Shown: positions 36,175 to 45,212 of the stretch, one piece after another
Layout of the letters: every line of letters starts with the position of its first letter
Numbering within the stretch: the stretch's first letter is position 1
Program-made: the position numbers and the translations under genes
Notes under the pieces: generated by a model
The model's input: the letters and a program-made list of their open reading frames with translations, nothing else
Database searches by the model: none
Told to the model about the DNA's origin: nothing
Origin: Deltaproteobacteria bacterium
Lineage (GTDB): Bacteria; Desulfobacterota; Binatia; UBA1149; SPBQ01
Assembly: GCA_029262375.1 (NCBI GenBank)
Contig: JAJCZM010000018.1
Location: forward strand, 124,001 to 188,000
Reading direction: 5' to 3'
Length of the DNA: 64,000 bases

Positions 36175-37356
36175 CTATCGTTTCAGTACTACAGCGGCGG
36201 CGTTGCCGCCCAAGCCGAGCGTTTGGCCGAGACCGACCTTCGCTTCGGGAACCTGACGCCCACCGCCCGCACCGCGAAGCTGCGTGGCGAGCTCGCAGAT
36301 CTGGAAAATGCCCTGTGCCGTGGTTGCCTCTCCGAACGACAGAAAACCGCCGCTCGGATTGATCGGCAATGAACCTGTCGGCGTCGTGTTACCCGACTCG
36401 AGCTCGTGCTCTGCCTGACCGGGCTCCCAGAACCCCCATTCTTCGGGGAAGCAGAGTTCGTAGTACACCGTGTTGTCCTGCAACTCGATGAAATCGACCT
36501 CTTTCTGAGTGACGCCCGCACCTTCCATCGCTTGACGAACCGCGCTGGCCGCCTCGCTGTGGAACGTCTTGCCGCCCGGTGGTATGGGACCGGCCAAGCC
36601 ACGGGTAATGCCGTCGTTGAAGCTGTTGGTCGCTACCGAGCTACCGGCAACCCAGACCGGCTTGGTCGTAAGCTGTTTGGCCTTCTCAGCCGAGCAAATA
36701 ACGACCGCTGCCGCGCCGTCGGAGACCGGGCAAATTTCATACAGACGCAACGGATAGCTCACCATTGCCGATCCGAGAACGTCTTCCATCGAAAATTCCT
36801 TGTTGAAGCGCGCGTACGGATTGTGGACCGAGTTCTTGTGCGCTTTGACGGCAATCTTGGCGAGCTGTTCTTCGGTGGTTCCGTGCTCCGCCATGCGCTG
36901 GCGACACATGATTCCCCAAAACGATGGACCGGGGATTCCGACGCAGACCTGGCGCAGGTACTCGGGATCGTACTCGTCCTCAACGCCTGAGGTCTGGATG
37001 AACCCCTTCGGCATCTTCTCTCCACCGACGACGAGAACCATGTCATGCATTCCGCCGGCGACCATCATGTAGCCGACGTTGAAGGCGTTCGCACCCGCGG
37101 CGCAACCTGCCGACAGATTGTAGACCGGCACTCCGGTCGAACCCATTTCTTCGACAATGTCGTTGCCGTTGAGGCCCCAACCTTTACCGCCCGAAAAGCG
37201 AGAACTGGCCGCCGACACCGCTTCGATGTCGCGCCAACCTATTCCGGCGTCCTTGAGCGCGGCCTCGGTAGCCTCGCGCATCATTCCCGTAACCGATTTG
37301 TCGGGGAACTTCCCCCAGGCGTGCATTCCCAGTCCGACGACTGCTACGTCTCTCAT
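36175..37356 (-). CDS. Thiolase-superfamily protein (SCP-x/lipid-transfer type)
   Basis: The 393-residue product begins VVGLGMHAWGKFPDKS. The nucleophilic-Cys position is retained (C85 in LSAGCAAGAN). The C-terminal segment where thiolases have a His (usually GHP) reads SFGEATTAQG, so the second catalytic element is changed. The family N-terminus and GLGGNAAAVVLKR end are intact. It is followed after 16 bases upstream by its DUF35 partner gene (37372-37791); such pairs form complexes in archaeal thiolase and actinobacterial steroid retro-aldolase systems. It most likely cleaves a beta-keto or beta-hydroxy acyl-CoA in the pathway; the precise reaction is open. Confidence 0.9.
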   Translation of the reverse strand: MRDVAVVGLGMHAWGKFPDKSVTGMMREATEAALKDAGIGWRDIEAVSAASSRFSGGKGWGLNGNDIVEEMGSTGVPVYNLSAGCAAGANAFNVGYMMVAGGMHDMVLVVGGEKMPKGFIQTSGVEDEYDPEYLRQVCVGIPGPSFWGIMCRQRMAEHGTTEEQLAKIAVKAHKNSVHNPYARFNKEFSMEDVLGSAMVSYPLRLYEICPVSDGAAAVVICSAEKAKQLTTKPVWVAGSSVATNSFNDGITRGLAGPIPPGGKTFHSEAASAVRQAMEGAGVTQKEVDFIELQDNTVYYELCFPEEWGFWEPGQAEHELESGNTTPTGSLPINPSGGFLSFGEATTAQGIFQICELATQLRGAGGGRQVPEAKVGLGQTLGLGGNAAAVVLKR

Positions 37357-37371
37357 GATCTCGTCCCCTCG

Positions 37372-37791
37372 CTATACGGGCTTGAACTTCCAGCCGGTGA
37401 TCTCGTTGCCCTCTTCATCGTGGGCCAGCGCACCGATCACCATCTCGACGCGGATACCGGGTTCGATCGATCGCGGATCGTCCGTGTCGATGCGCCCCAA
37501 GACACGAAGCCCATCGTCAAGATCGATGAACCCCATCGCATAGGGCGTGTACGGCTGGTCGAATTTTACCGGCGCGGGCGGAGGATAGTCTTGGATCGCC
37601 AAGCTCCACACGGTACCGCTCGGTCCAAACTCCGCGTCTTCCGTCTTCGCACCGTCACACGCCGGGTTGTGGCACACGTCCGATTTCGGAAGATAGCCGG
37701 AGCCGCACGCGGTGCACCTCGACCCCGTCAGGCGCGGGCCGGCCGGCGTTTCGGCGAACAGGTTTGCTACTACAGGGATACGATCTGCCAT
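37372..37791 (-). CDS. Zn-ribbon/OB-fold protein (DUF35), thiolase partner
   Basis: The 139-residue product has an N-terminal rubredoxin-like zinc ribbon with C-T-A-C near residue 26 and C-HNPA-C near residue 40. An OB fold follows (SGTVWSLAIQDYPPPAP, PYAMGFIDLDDGLRVLGRI). DUF35 proteins help CoA substrates reach a partner thiolase-like or aldolase subunit. It is 12 bases downstream of etfA and 15 bases upstream of the thiolase-like gene, as expected for co-assembled subunits. Confidence 0.93.
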   Translation of the reverse strand: MADRIPVVANLFAETPAGPRLTGSRCTACGSGYLPKSDVCHNPACDGAKTEDAEFGPSGTVWSLAIQDYPPPAPVKFDQPYTPYAMGFIDLDDGLRVLGRIDTDDPRSIEPGIRVEMVIGALAHDEEGNEITGWKFKPV

Positions 37792-37803
37792 GTTCGCGTC
37801 CTC

Positions 37804-38784
37804 TTATCCTTTTTTCGCGGCAGCCGTGAGCTCCGGAAGAACTTCGAGGCAATTGCCGACGATGCCGTACTTGGCGTAACGAAAGATCGCCGCGTCCGGA
37901 TCCTGGTTGATGGCGACGAGCGTCTTCGCAGCCGCGCAGCCGACCATGTGTTGGCTCGCTCCCGAAATGCCCGCCGCAATGTATAGCGACGGCTTCGTGA
38001 TCTTGCCGGTGAGTCCAACCTGCTGCGCCGGCGTAGCCCAACCGTCATCGACGATCGGGCGAGATGCGCCGGCCATGCCGTCCAACGCGGCGGCCAAGTC
38101 TTCGACCAGTTGGAAATTCTCTTTCTCGCCCAGCCCACGACCGCCGGCAACGACGACCTGCGCGTGCTCGAGACGCGGTCCGGCCGCCCCTTCGGGGCGC
38201 TCCAGGACTGCAATACGTTCGTTCGCTCCGCCCACATCAGCCGACACCGCATTGATGGCGGGCGCCGCGGCGCCCGCGTTGGACGGCTCGGGAACGACCG
38301 CGTTCGGATTGATCGAGAAGATGTACGTTCCACCGGATGCACAGCGATACACTGCACGCGTGTCGCCGCCGAACGCGGACACGGTAGCATCGATGACGGT
38401 ACCGTCGACGGAAAACCCAACGCAGTTCATGACGGCCCCGGCATCGAGACGCGCTGCAAGACGCGCCGAGACCAAACGGCTATCGAAGGTTTGTGGAAAC
38501 ACGATCGTGCCCGCGGGGTTCGCTTTGAAGTACGCCTCCAGCGCCGCAACATAAACATCGGCCTCGCACCCCGTTGCGTCGATCGAAACGGCGTCGATCG
38601 CGTTCGCGCCATAGGCTGCCGCATCGCACGCGGCTTGATCTGAGACGGCGCCGAGTGACGCGATCTTGATGTCGGCACCGAGCGCGGCCGCGAGATCGCG
38701 ACTGAGCGTCAGCGCTTCCTGCGCTTCGGCGCCGAGTCCACCCTCGCCCGCTCCCCAGATGCATACAACGACTGATGTGCTCAT
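37804..38784 (-). CDS. etfA: Electron transfer flavoprotein, alpha subunit
   Basis: The 326-residue FAD-binding subunit takes electrons from acyl-CoA-type dehydrogenases towards the quinone pool. The C-terminal FAD domain is clear: VVAGGRGLG (about 205), LTGKITKPSLYIAAGISGASQH (read in two parts around residues 258-278), VAINQDPDAAIFRYAKYGIVG. The N-terminal domain carries the expected dimer fold. It is 49 bases after etfB, with SD AGGG near the ATG. Confidence 0.96.
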   Translation of the reverse strand: MSTSVVVCIWGAGEGGLGAEAQEALTLSRDLAAALGADIKIASLGAVSDQAACDAAAYGANAIDAVSIDATGCEADVYVAALEAYFKANPAGTIVFPQTFDSRLVSARLAARLDAGAVMNCVGFSVDGTVIDATVSAFGGDTRAVYRCASGGTYIFSINPNAVVPEPSNAGAAAPAINAVSADVGGANERIAVLERPEGAAGPRLEHAQVVVAGGRGLGEKENFQLVEDLAAALDGMAGASRPIVDDGWATPAQQVGLTGKITKPSLYIAAGISGASQHMVGCAAAKTLVAINQDPDAAIFRYAKYGIVGNCLEVLPELTAAAKKG

Positions 38785-38833
38785 GATTCCCTAATCCCTT
38801 GCGTCGCAGGCGTGTCGGACGCACCAAGCATCG

Positions 38834-39631
38834 CTAGATGACCGCGTCCTGTTTGAGCTTACCGATGAGTGCGGCGGCTGCAGCCGCCGCGTCGCCATCG
38901 ATCATCTCGCAGGCGCCTCGAACCTCAGGCACGAACTGCGCAATCAGTTCGACCTTCGGCGCCAGCGCGGCGCCATCGAGCGAGAGATCGCCTAGCGTGA
39001 CGACGGTAGGCTTCTGTTTGCGTGCCTTCATCTTCGCTTGCATCGTCGGATAGCGCGGCTCACCGAGTTCGTTGCTGATGGTCACGACGGCGGGTAGCGC
39101 AGTCTCTACGACTTCGTCGCCATCGGGCGTTACGCGAATGACCTTCACCTTGCCTTCCGCAGGCACGACATCTCTCGCGATCGTGATAATTGGCATTCCG
39201 AGATGTTCGCCGATCAAAGCGGGCACGACGCCCTGGTCGTCGTCGGAAGCCTGCCGACCGCACAGCACCAGATCGGCACCGCCACTGCTCTCGATGTAAG
39301 CCGCGAGCACTCGCGCGACACAGTGGTAGTCGAGCGCGACATCGCCGATCTCGATCTCGACAACCTCGTTCGCGCCGAGACTCAGCGCGTGTTTGAGGTG
39401 ATCGGTGTTTTGTGAACCGACGGACACGACGGTGAGTGCGACGTCTTGGCCCGCGTCGCGAAGTCGCAGCACCGCTTCGATGGCCTGTTCATCGTAGGCG
39501 TTCATCAGTCGAGGGATTGACGTTTGCGTGAACGTCTTGCCGTCGTCACCGATCGCCAACCGACCTTCGAGCGCGTAGCTATTTACCGCGTCGGGATCGA
39601 ATACTTCTTTTGCACAAACAACGATTCGCAT
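38834..39631 (-). CDS. etfB: Electron transfer flavoprotein, beta subunit
   Basis: The 265-residue AMP-binding partner of EtfA shows the N-terminal CAKEVFDPDAVN, LMNAYDEQAIEAVLRLRD, a GAQ-like region (LSLGANEVVEI), LCGRQASDDDQGVVPALIGEHLG and a C-terminal MQAKMKARKQKP. It follows a small ORF by 22 bases. Its presence inside a catabolic operon implies a dedicated acceptor for the operon's flavoprotein dehydrogenase. Confidence 0.96.
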   Translation of the reverse strand: MRIVVCAKEVFDPDAVNSYALEGRLAIGDDGKTFTQTSIPRLMNAYDEQAIEAVLRLRDAGQDVALTVVSVGSQNTDHLKHALSLGANEVVEIEIGDVALDYHCVARVLAAYIESSGGADLVLCGRQASDDDQGVVPALIGEHLGMPIITIARDVVPAEGKVKVIRVTPDGDEVVETALPAVVTISNELGEPRYPTMQAKMKARKQKPTVVTLGDLSLDGAALAPKVELIAQFVPEVRGACEMIDGDAAAAAAALIGKLKQDAVI

Positions 39632-39653
39632 GTTCTTCCGTGGGGTCAGCGCT

Positions 39654-39923
39654 CTACTCTTCGACGAGCCAGACCATCTGTGATTCGCACCAGACCTCGT
39701 CCTGCGCCCAACCGTCGGGCTTCAGGTAGAGGTCTCGCATGAGAAACCAGCGCCAGGGTGGATCGCCGTGATCGATGTAATCGCCGGTGAGTACGCCGGC
39801 GAATTCATGACGCACGCCGAACTTCATGCCGGGCAACTGACCACCGCCGTCGCACTCGGCACGCTTGCCGGCCATCGAGTCATCGAAGCCGCGGGTGGTC
39901 GGATGCTTGCGCCGCTCGACCAC
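39654..39923 (-). CDS. Small hypothetical protein between NMO-like and etfB genes
   Basis: The 89-residue ORF starts at a GTG at 39923, eight bases past the stop of the nitronate-monooxygenase-like gene, with no good ribosome site (coupling to the upstream stop is plausible). The C-terminal half (FGVRHEFAGVLTGDYIDHGD, PPWRWFLMRDLYLKPDGWAQ) is aromatic-rich and protein-like, ending WLVEE. The operon gap would otherwise be 300 bases, long for this operon, which favours a real gene. The family is not recognised. Confidence 0.6.
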   Translation of the reverse strand: MVERRKHPTTRGFDDSMAGKRAECDGGGQLPGMKFGVRHEFAGVLTGDYIDHGDPPWRWFLMRDLYLKPDGWAQDEVWCESQMVWLVEE

Positions 39924-39931
39924 CGCGTTGT

Positions 39932-41032
39932 TCAGGCCTCGGCTCCCGTGATCGCTTCGAACGTCTCGAGCGCCTCTTCCACCATGTCGAAGACGATCTG
40001 ACGCGCCGGCTTGAGTTCGGTCACGAAACGCACGCCCTGTCCGGCCGCGTCGTACATGAGGTCTTCACGACGATGATCGTTGGCAGCCTGGGTATACGAA
40101 GAACTCAACAGCATCTGATACGGCGACGGTAAGGTTTTCGGAGCGTCTTTCGATGCCCATTCCTCGGTCCACGGGCACTTGGTCACGCGCATCGGGAAGC
40201 CCGACACCGACTTCGAATACGTCGTATCGTCGGCAGTGATCTTCGTCAGCTTCTCTTTCATGATCATGTCGACATCCGACTCGCGCGACGCCAACCACTG
40301 CGTGCCCGTCCAGACGCCCTGTGCGCCGAGACAAAGAGCAGCCGCCAGATGCTTGCCGGTGGTGATACCGCCGGCTGCGATGACGGGAATGTCGCCCGCG
40401 ACTGCGCAGACTTCACCGACCACCGAGAACGTCCCGATGTTGCCGGTGTGACCGGCGGCGTCGTAGCCCTGTGCAATGACGACGTCGACACCCGACGCGA
40501 TCTCGCGCTCGGCCTGTCGCGCCTTCCCGACCAGTCCGAACACTTTCATGCCACGCTCGTGCGCCGCAGGAATCATGAATGCCGGGCTTCCGAGTCCTGA
40601 TACGAAGACCGGTACTTTGGTATCGAGAATTACGTCGATCTGCGCACGCGCGATCTCCTGGTTGAGACCGCCCCACTGATGCAGCGCTTCCGCCGATTTC
40701 GGATCGGGGACGTCGTATTTCTTCTTGATATGATCAGCGAAGGCTTTCTGCTCCGCCGGAATCTTCGCGAGAATGTCTTCTACGGACTCCGCGCCGGGTG
40801 CCGACGCCGGCAGCACCAGATCGATGCCGAAAGGCTTGTCGCCCACGCGCGATCGAATCCAGTTGATGTCTGCCTCGATTTCTTCGGGGGTGTGCATGGC
40901 CTCGCCGAGCACGGCGAACCCGCCGGCGTTGACGACGGCGGCCACAACATCCTTACAATGGGTGAAGGCGAGGATGGGGAACTCGATGCCCATCATCTCG
41001 CAAAACGGTGTTCGAAGTGGATCCTTGGCCAT
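39932..41032 (-). CDS. Nitronate monooxygenase / 2-nitropropane dioxygenase-like flavoprotein
   Basis: The 366-residue FMN-dependent TIM-barrel protein shows FPILAFTHCKDVVAAVVNAGG near the N-terminus (read in parts), KPFGIDLVLP, VPVFVSGLGSPAF, AQGYDAAGHTG (phosphate/flavin site, about 210) and IPVIAAGGITTG with ALCLGAQGVWTGTQWL. Family members oxidise nitronates, but homologues in steroid and lipid operons may act as enoyl reductases or oxidases. It is the first gene of the ten-gene minus-strand operon, and the intergenic KstR-like site lies 73 bases upstream of its start. Confidence 0.92.
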   Translation of the reverse strand: MAKDPLRTPFCEMMGIEFPILAFTHCKDVVAAVVNAGGFAVLGEAMHTPEEIEADINWIRSRVGDKPFGIDLVLPASAPGAESVEDILAKIPAEQKAFADHIKKKYDVPDPKSAEALHQWGGLNQEIARAQIDVILDTKVPVFVSGLGSPAFMIPAAHERGMKVFGLVGKARQAEREIASGVDVVIAQGYDAAGHTGNIGTFSVVGEVCAVAGDIPVIAAGGITTGKHLAAALCLGAQGVWTGTQWLASRESDVDMIMKEKLTKITADDTTYSKSVSGFPMRVTKCPWTEEWASKDAPKTLPSPYQMLLSSSYTQAANDHRREDLMYDAAGQGVRFVTELKPARQIVFDMVEEALETFEAITGAEA

Positions 41033-41104
41033 GTGGGCCTGTACCTCCGCAAAGTGCCGCTGCTAGCGGCTCAGAATGCGCGGACAGTATCGCGGGCGGC
41101 CGAC

Positions 41105-41118
41105 TAGAACAAGTTCTA
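41105..41118. promoter_or_regulatory. KstR-type operator TAGAACAAGTTCTA between divergent catabolic operons
   Basis: A perfect 6-bp inverted repeat (TAGAAC, AA, GTTCTA) fits TnnAACnnGTTnnA at all eight fixed positions. It lies in the 205-base region between the ten-gene minus-strand operon and the plus-strand CoA-transferase pair, well placed to control both. Related sites occur at 48707 and 57591. Confidence 0.65.
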
Positions 41119-41237
41119 TTCTCTTGTCTCCATGGCCGTAGGCGAATATATTCCGCGCGTCCGCGAAGCACACTCGACGACACGACCGGGATCCACAAAC
41201 CCTTGTTTTACAAAGATTTTCTAGGAGAAACCCACCA

Positions 41238-42440
41238 ATGAGCGACGGCGCGCTAGCCGGTATCCGGGTCATCGAACTCGGCGAAATGGTCTCAGCTCCC
41301 TACTGTGCGAAACTGTTCGCGGATTACGGCGCCGATGTCGTGAAAGTCGAGCCCCCCAAGCGCGGAGATCGGTCGCGCAACTGGGGCCCTTTCCCGGGCG
41401 ACGTGGCGGATCCTGAGAAAAGCGGACTCTATTTCTTCCTGAACACCAATAAGAAGGGCGTGACCTGCAACGTCGAGGCTGAGGCGGGACGCGCGGTGCT
41501 CGACCGACTGCTCGCAGACGCCGACGTGCTGATCGAGAACTACCTGCCGCCGCATCTGCGCGCGCTCGATCTGGACTATGCGAGCATCGCCGCAAAGCAT
41601 CCTCACCTCGTCGTCATCTCGGTGACACCGTTCGGACAAAGCGGTCCTTACTCCGAGTGGAACGGCCACGACCTCAACGCGTTTCATCTCTCCGGTGCGT
41701 CGAGCCGCTACTGCGGCCGCATGGGTGAACCGCCGCTGGAACAAGGAACGTTCGCCGCCGACTTCTACGGTGCAGCAACGGCCGCAACCTGGGGACTTGC
41801 GGCCGTGTACGGTCGCGAGGCAGCCGGCGGCGGTCAACTCGTGGACGTCTCTTGCGCCGAAGCGATCGCAGCGACATTTACCGGCGGACAAAACATCGGC
41901 GGCGCTGCGCAAGACGGCCGCTTCGACAAACGCACGGGCGTGGGTATGTCGCTCGGTGCGCCGGCGACGATCATGCCTTGCAAGGACGGTCACGTGTGGG
42001 TGCTCGCGCTAGAGGCCGCGCAATGGGACGGCTTGGCGCGCGCCATGGGCAACCCCGACTGGATGTCCGTAGACATCTTTCAGAACATGCTCAGCCGGGC
42101 GGAGAATCGCGACATGATCTACCCGCTCATCGAAGAGTGGACGTCTCAGCATACGAAGATGGAAATCATGGACGCGTGCCAGGCGGAGGGCTGTCCCGTT
42201 ACCGCCGTCTTCACCGTGCAAGAGGCCGCAGAGCATCCGCACATCAAAGACCGCGGAGGGCTGGTTACTCTCGAGCACGATGCGCTCGGCAGCGTGCGCA
42301 CTCTGGGCGCGCCCTTCCAATTGCCACTGTGCCCGGGCGGTCCGATCACCGCCGCCCCACTACTCGGCCAACACAACGAAGAAGTTTACGGCGCTCTCGG
42401 TCTGGACGTCGCCGCCCTGCAAGCCGACGGCGCGATTTAG
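41238..42440 (+). CDS. Class III (CaiB/BaiF) CoA-transferase 1
   Basis: The 400-residue single-domain enzyme begins with LAGIRVIELGEMVSAPY and carries GADVVKVEPP. The catalytic Asp is intact at D175 (FAADFYG), followed by GGGQLVDVS. It would transfer CoA between organic acids to activate a substrate. The ATG has a strong AGGAGA site nine bases upstream. It is 11 bases from a second, diverged CoA-transferase, suggesting the two act as a heteromeric pair or on successive substrates. Confidence 0.94.
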   Translation: MSDGALAGIRVIELGEMVSAPYCAKLFADYGADVVKVEPPKRGDRSRNWGPFPGDVADPEKSGLYFFLNTNKKGVTCNVEAEAGRAVLDRLLADADVLIENYLPPHLRALDLDYASIAAKHPHLVVISVTPFGQSGPYSEWNGHDLNAFHLSGASSRYCGRMGEPPLEQGTFAADFYGAATAATWGLAAVYGREAAGGGQLVDVSCAEAIAATFTGGQNIGGAAQDGRFDKRTGVGMSLGAPATIMPCKDGHVWVLALEAAQWDGLARAMGNPDWMSVDIFQNMLSRAENRDMIYPLIEEWTSQHTKMEIMDACQAEGCPVTAVFTVQEAAEHPHIKDRGGLVTLEHDALGSVRTLGAPFQLPLCPGGPITAAPLLGQHNEEVYGALGLDVAALQADGAI

Positions 42441-42451
42441 GAAACAGCACG

Positions 42452-43672
42452 ATGTCTGAGCAACTACCGCTATCAAATCTACGAATCGCTAACTTCGGAT
42501 GGGTCTGGGCCGGTCCAGTCACAGGTCAAACGCTCGGCTTCCTCGGCGCCGACGTCGTGAAGATCGAATCGCGCACACGCATCGATCTCACGCGTACACT
42601 ACCGCCCTTCGCCGAAGGCGAAGGCGGCCCGGATCGCAGCCTATCGAACCATGCATGCTGGGCGGGGAACGGCTCGATCACCCTGAATCTGAAGAAGCCC
42701 GAAGCCGTAGAACTCGCGAAAGAGTTCATCGCCGGCTGCGACGCTGTCGTCGAGAACTTCGGACCCGGCGTGATGCACAAGATGGGACTCGGCTACGACG
42801 AGTTGGTGAAAGTGAAGCCCGACATCGTATTGTTCTCGATGCCGGCGACGGGTCAGTACGGCGCACTGAAGAGCGTGCGCACGTACGGAATGAGTCTTAC
42901 CAGTTTGACGGGCGTCGATAGTATTACCGGCTACGCCGATGGCCCGCCTGTGCCGTTCGAAAACGCGTTCGCCGATCCGTACAACGGCATTCTCGGTGCG
43001 TTCGCCGTGTTGACCGCGCTCAACTATCGCGACCGGACCGGCAAGGGACAACACATCGACCACTCGCAACAAGAAGCGGTGATGCAGATGGCCGGTCCCG
43101 CGTTCATGGACTACGAGCTCAACGGACGTGTCGCCGGGCCGCTGGGCAATCGACACCCGTTGGCGGTCGATGCGCCACACGGCGTCTTCCCTTGCACCGG
43201 TGACGACCGTTGGATCAGCATCGCAGTAACGAACGACGACGAGTGGTCGGCACTCGTCGCCGCGATGGATTCGCCCGCTTGGGCGTCCGAAGCCGCATTC
43301 GCCGACGCGTCCGCACGCGTCGCCAACATCGAAATACTGCACGAAAAGATCGGCGCTTGGACCGCAACGCACGACGATCGTGTGCTCGCCGACTCGCTAC
43401 AGAAGGCAGGCGTCGCCGCCGCGCCCGTGCTCAACGTCGGCGACCTGCTCGAAGACCCCCACTACCGCGCACGCGAGACTTTCGTGGAGGTCCAACACCC
43501 ATTGGGTTTCAAAGAGACGATCTACGGGGCCTATGTGAAGACATCGCGCACCGAGGCGCGCATCACGCCGGGCCCGTGGATGGGACAGGACAACGAACGC
43601 GTCTTCAAGGACGTGCTCGGCATGGACGCCGCCCGATTCGACGCGCTGGTCGCCGACGAAGTCATCTTCTGA
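42452..43672 (+). CDS. Class III (CaiB/BaiF) CoA-transferase 2
   Basis: The product is 406 residues from the ATG at 42452; the frame is open far upstream inside the preceding gene, but the conserved N-terminus (LSNLRIANFGWVWAGPV) fixes the start. It has GADVVKIES, the catalytic Asp at D175 (NAFADPYNG) and GKGQHIDHSQ. The N-terminal GWVWAGPV pattern is common in benzylsuccinate/steroid-type CoA-transferase subunits. Translationally coupled to the first transferase. Together with the two-domain enzyme at 29836 it makes four CoA-transferase domains in this locus. Confidence 0.94.
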   Translation: MSEQLPLSNLRIANFGWVWAGPVTGQTLGFLGADVVKIESRTRIDLTRTLPPFAEGEGGPDRSLSNHACWAGNGSITLNLKKPEAVELAKEFIAGCDAVVENFGPGVMHKMGLGYDELVKVKPDIVLFSMPATGQYGALKSVRTYGMSLTSLTGVDSITGYADGPPVPFENAFADPYNGILGAFAVLTALNYRDRTGKGQHIDHSQQEAVMQMAGPAFMDYELNGRVAGPLGNRHPLAVDAPHGVFPCTGDDRWISIAVTNDDEWSALVAAMDSPAWASEAAFADASARVANIEILHEKIGAWTATHDDRVLADSLQKAGVAAAPVLNVGDLLEDPHYRARETFVEVQHPLGFKETIYGAYVKTSRTEARITPGPWMGQDNERVFKDVLGMDAARFDALVADEVIF

Positions 43673-44048
43673 GCGGTTTGGTCGTCTAGGACTTTCGACC
43701 CATACTCTCGGGCGTAAAGTTGCGCCCAGGCCGACCTGAACAAAAACGTACACTTACGAGAATTCCCTGCTCGTAGCTGGATTTTTTCAACACCCCCTTC
43801 TACATGCACGTCGTCTTCGCGCGACGAGGACGGACCCGAGCGAAGCTGAAGCGACGCTTCGGGCGCCCCCAACTCGCGCGACCGATCGCAGGCCCAGGCC
43901 CGGACCCTGAGGCCCTGCGCACGGGTGGCTCGCCCGCCTCGCGGGCACCAAGCGTCGCCCATCGGACAACAGGTTGTGGCTGTGGCAGCCGATCAACGAC
44001 GGATCGGCGCGATGGGGATGGACCATGTAGGTCCACGAGAACCGTTCT
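43673..44048 (+). other. Intergenic region, 376 bases
   Basis: The left part has a small hairpin (GGGCG...CGCCC, 43710-43727) and a weak terminator-like element. The middle (about 43810-43960) is GC-rich with several short inverted repeats (for example GAAGCGACGCTTCG-like), and short ORFs read on both strands with no coherent protein character. The ribosome site for 44049 is poor. No recognised RNA family. Confidence 0.35.
43754..43788 (+). terminator. Weak terminator candidate after CoA-transferase pair
   Basis: A 6-bp stem (TACGAG with CTCGTA, 9-base loop) is followed five bases later by a run of six T. Position downstream of the operon supports it; the stem is short. Confidence 0.35.
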
Positions 44049-45185
44049 TTGCTGCGACGACTCATCATAACGACGACGCTCATTCTGCATGCCCTATCGG
44101 GCACGGCGGACGCGGCAGACCTGCGCCTGCGCTGGATTCACGAGGGCGCGCCGGAGTTTGTGGTCGTCGTAGATCAGCCGACGAGCGCGCAGACTTCGCC
44201 GCTCAACGTTTCGCTGTTTGACGCCCAGTCCGATGCCGAAGGCTGGTTCGAGGCCGTCGTCAGCGGCATCGACCCGGCGTACGACGCCGACGTCCATCTG
44301 GTCGCCATCAACATCGACGACGTTCCGGGACCGCCATCGAACATCTTGCACATACCCGCCGTCGAGTTCTGCGGGGCGGCAACCTGCGCCGACGGCCTCG
44401 GCTGCACGCATGACGTTTGCGGAACCGGTTTTTGTGCCAACACGCCGGACAACGATCGCTGCGAAGACCTCAACGAGTGCACCCAGAACTTTTGCGATCT
44501 CGAGCAGGGTTGCGTCCATCTGGCGACAACCGGCACCTGCAACGACGATCTGGACTGCACCGTACTCGACTCTTGCGCCGATGGGGTGTGCGCGGGCATA
44601 CCCGACTGCCCTCCCGATACCCACTGCAGCAAGATTACCGGCGACTGCGAGCTAGGCACGACGACTACAACGACAACCAGTACAACGACCACCACCACGG
44701 TCCCGGTCACGACGACGCTCCCGCCGCCGCCCTCGACCACCACCACACTCCCGCCGACAACGCTGCCGCCTACGACCACTACCACGACCCTGCCGCCAAG
44801 CACGTTGCCGGCATCGACGACGACGACAACAACGACGACGACGACGACTCTCCCGCCACCGGCCTGCGGCGATGGTCGCGTCGACCCGGACGAGCAGTGT
44901 GACGACGGAGATGAAGTGTACACGCCGGGCGATGCCTGCACGGAGCACTGCCTGCTCGTCAATTGCGGCGACGCAGACGGATCCGGCGCGTTGTCGCTGA
45001 TCGACGCGCTGCTCATCCTGCACGCCGCATTGGGAACCGGGGACTGCTCGCTCGCGGTCTGCAACGTCGACAGCAATCTCGACATCATCACGGCCAGTGA
45101 TGCGCTGCGACTGCTTCGCGTCATCGTCGGCTTCCCGATCGAGCTACGCTGTCCCTCGCTGGACGAAACACCGACCAATCCCTGA
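44049..45185 (+). CDS. Secreted Cys-rich protein with Thr/Pro linker and dockerin-like C-terminus
   Basis: The 378-residue product starts at a TTG. A signal peptide (LRRLIITTTLILHALSGTADA) precedes a beta-rich, Fn3-like domain (about 24-105) and a Cys-rich region with about 18 Cys (about 108-205). A low-complexity Thr/Pro/Ser linker follows (about 206-275), then a myxobacterial disulfide element (CGDGRVDPDEQCDDGD). The C-terminal 65 residues carry two similar calcium-loop-like helices, GDADGSGALSLIDALLILH and NVDSNLDIITASDALRLL, the layout of a type I dockerin. It is probably extracellular and might dock to a cohesin-type partner (see 8270). No catalytic domain is apparent. Monocistronic, convergent with the hydratase gene. 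Confidence 0.8.
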   Translation: MLRRLIITTTLILHALSGTADAADLRLRWIHEGAPEFVVVVDQPTSAQTSPLNVSLFDAQSDAEGWFEAVVSGIDPAYDADVHLVAINIDDVPGPPSNILHIPAVEFCGAATCADGLGCTHDVCGTGFCANTPDNDRCEDLNECTQNFCDLEQGCVHLATTGTCNDDLDCTVLDSCADGVCAGIPDCPPDTHCSKITGDCELGTTTTTTTSTTTTTTVPVTTTLPPPPSTTTTLPPTTLPPTTTTTTLPPSTLPASTTTTTTTTTTTLPPPACGDGRVDPDEQCDDGDEVYTPGDACTEHCLLVNCGDADGSGALSLIDALLILHAALGTGDCSLAVCNVDSNLDIITASDALRLLRVIVGFPIELRCPSLDETPTNP

Positions 45186-45212
45186 GCCGTGCTACGTCGG
45201 TTCGGCCCGGCG

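Noticed and set aside
41852-42451. A 200-residue N-terminal extension of the second CoA-transferase
   Set aside because: It overlaps the first CoA-transferase in another frame, is Arg-rich, and the conserved domain begins exactly at the ATG at 42452.
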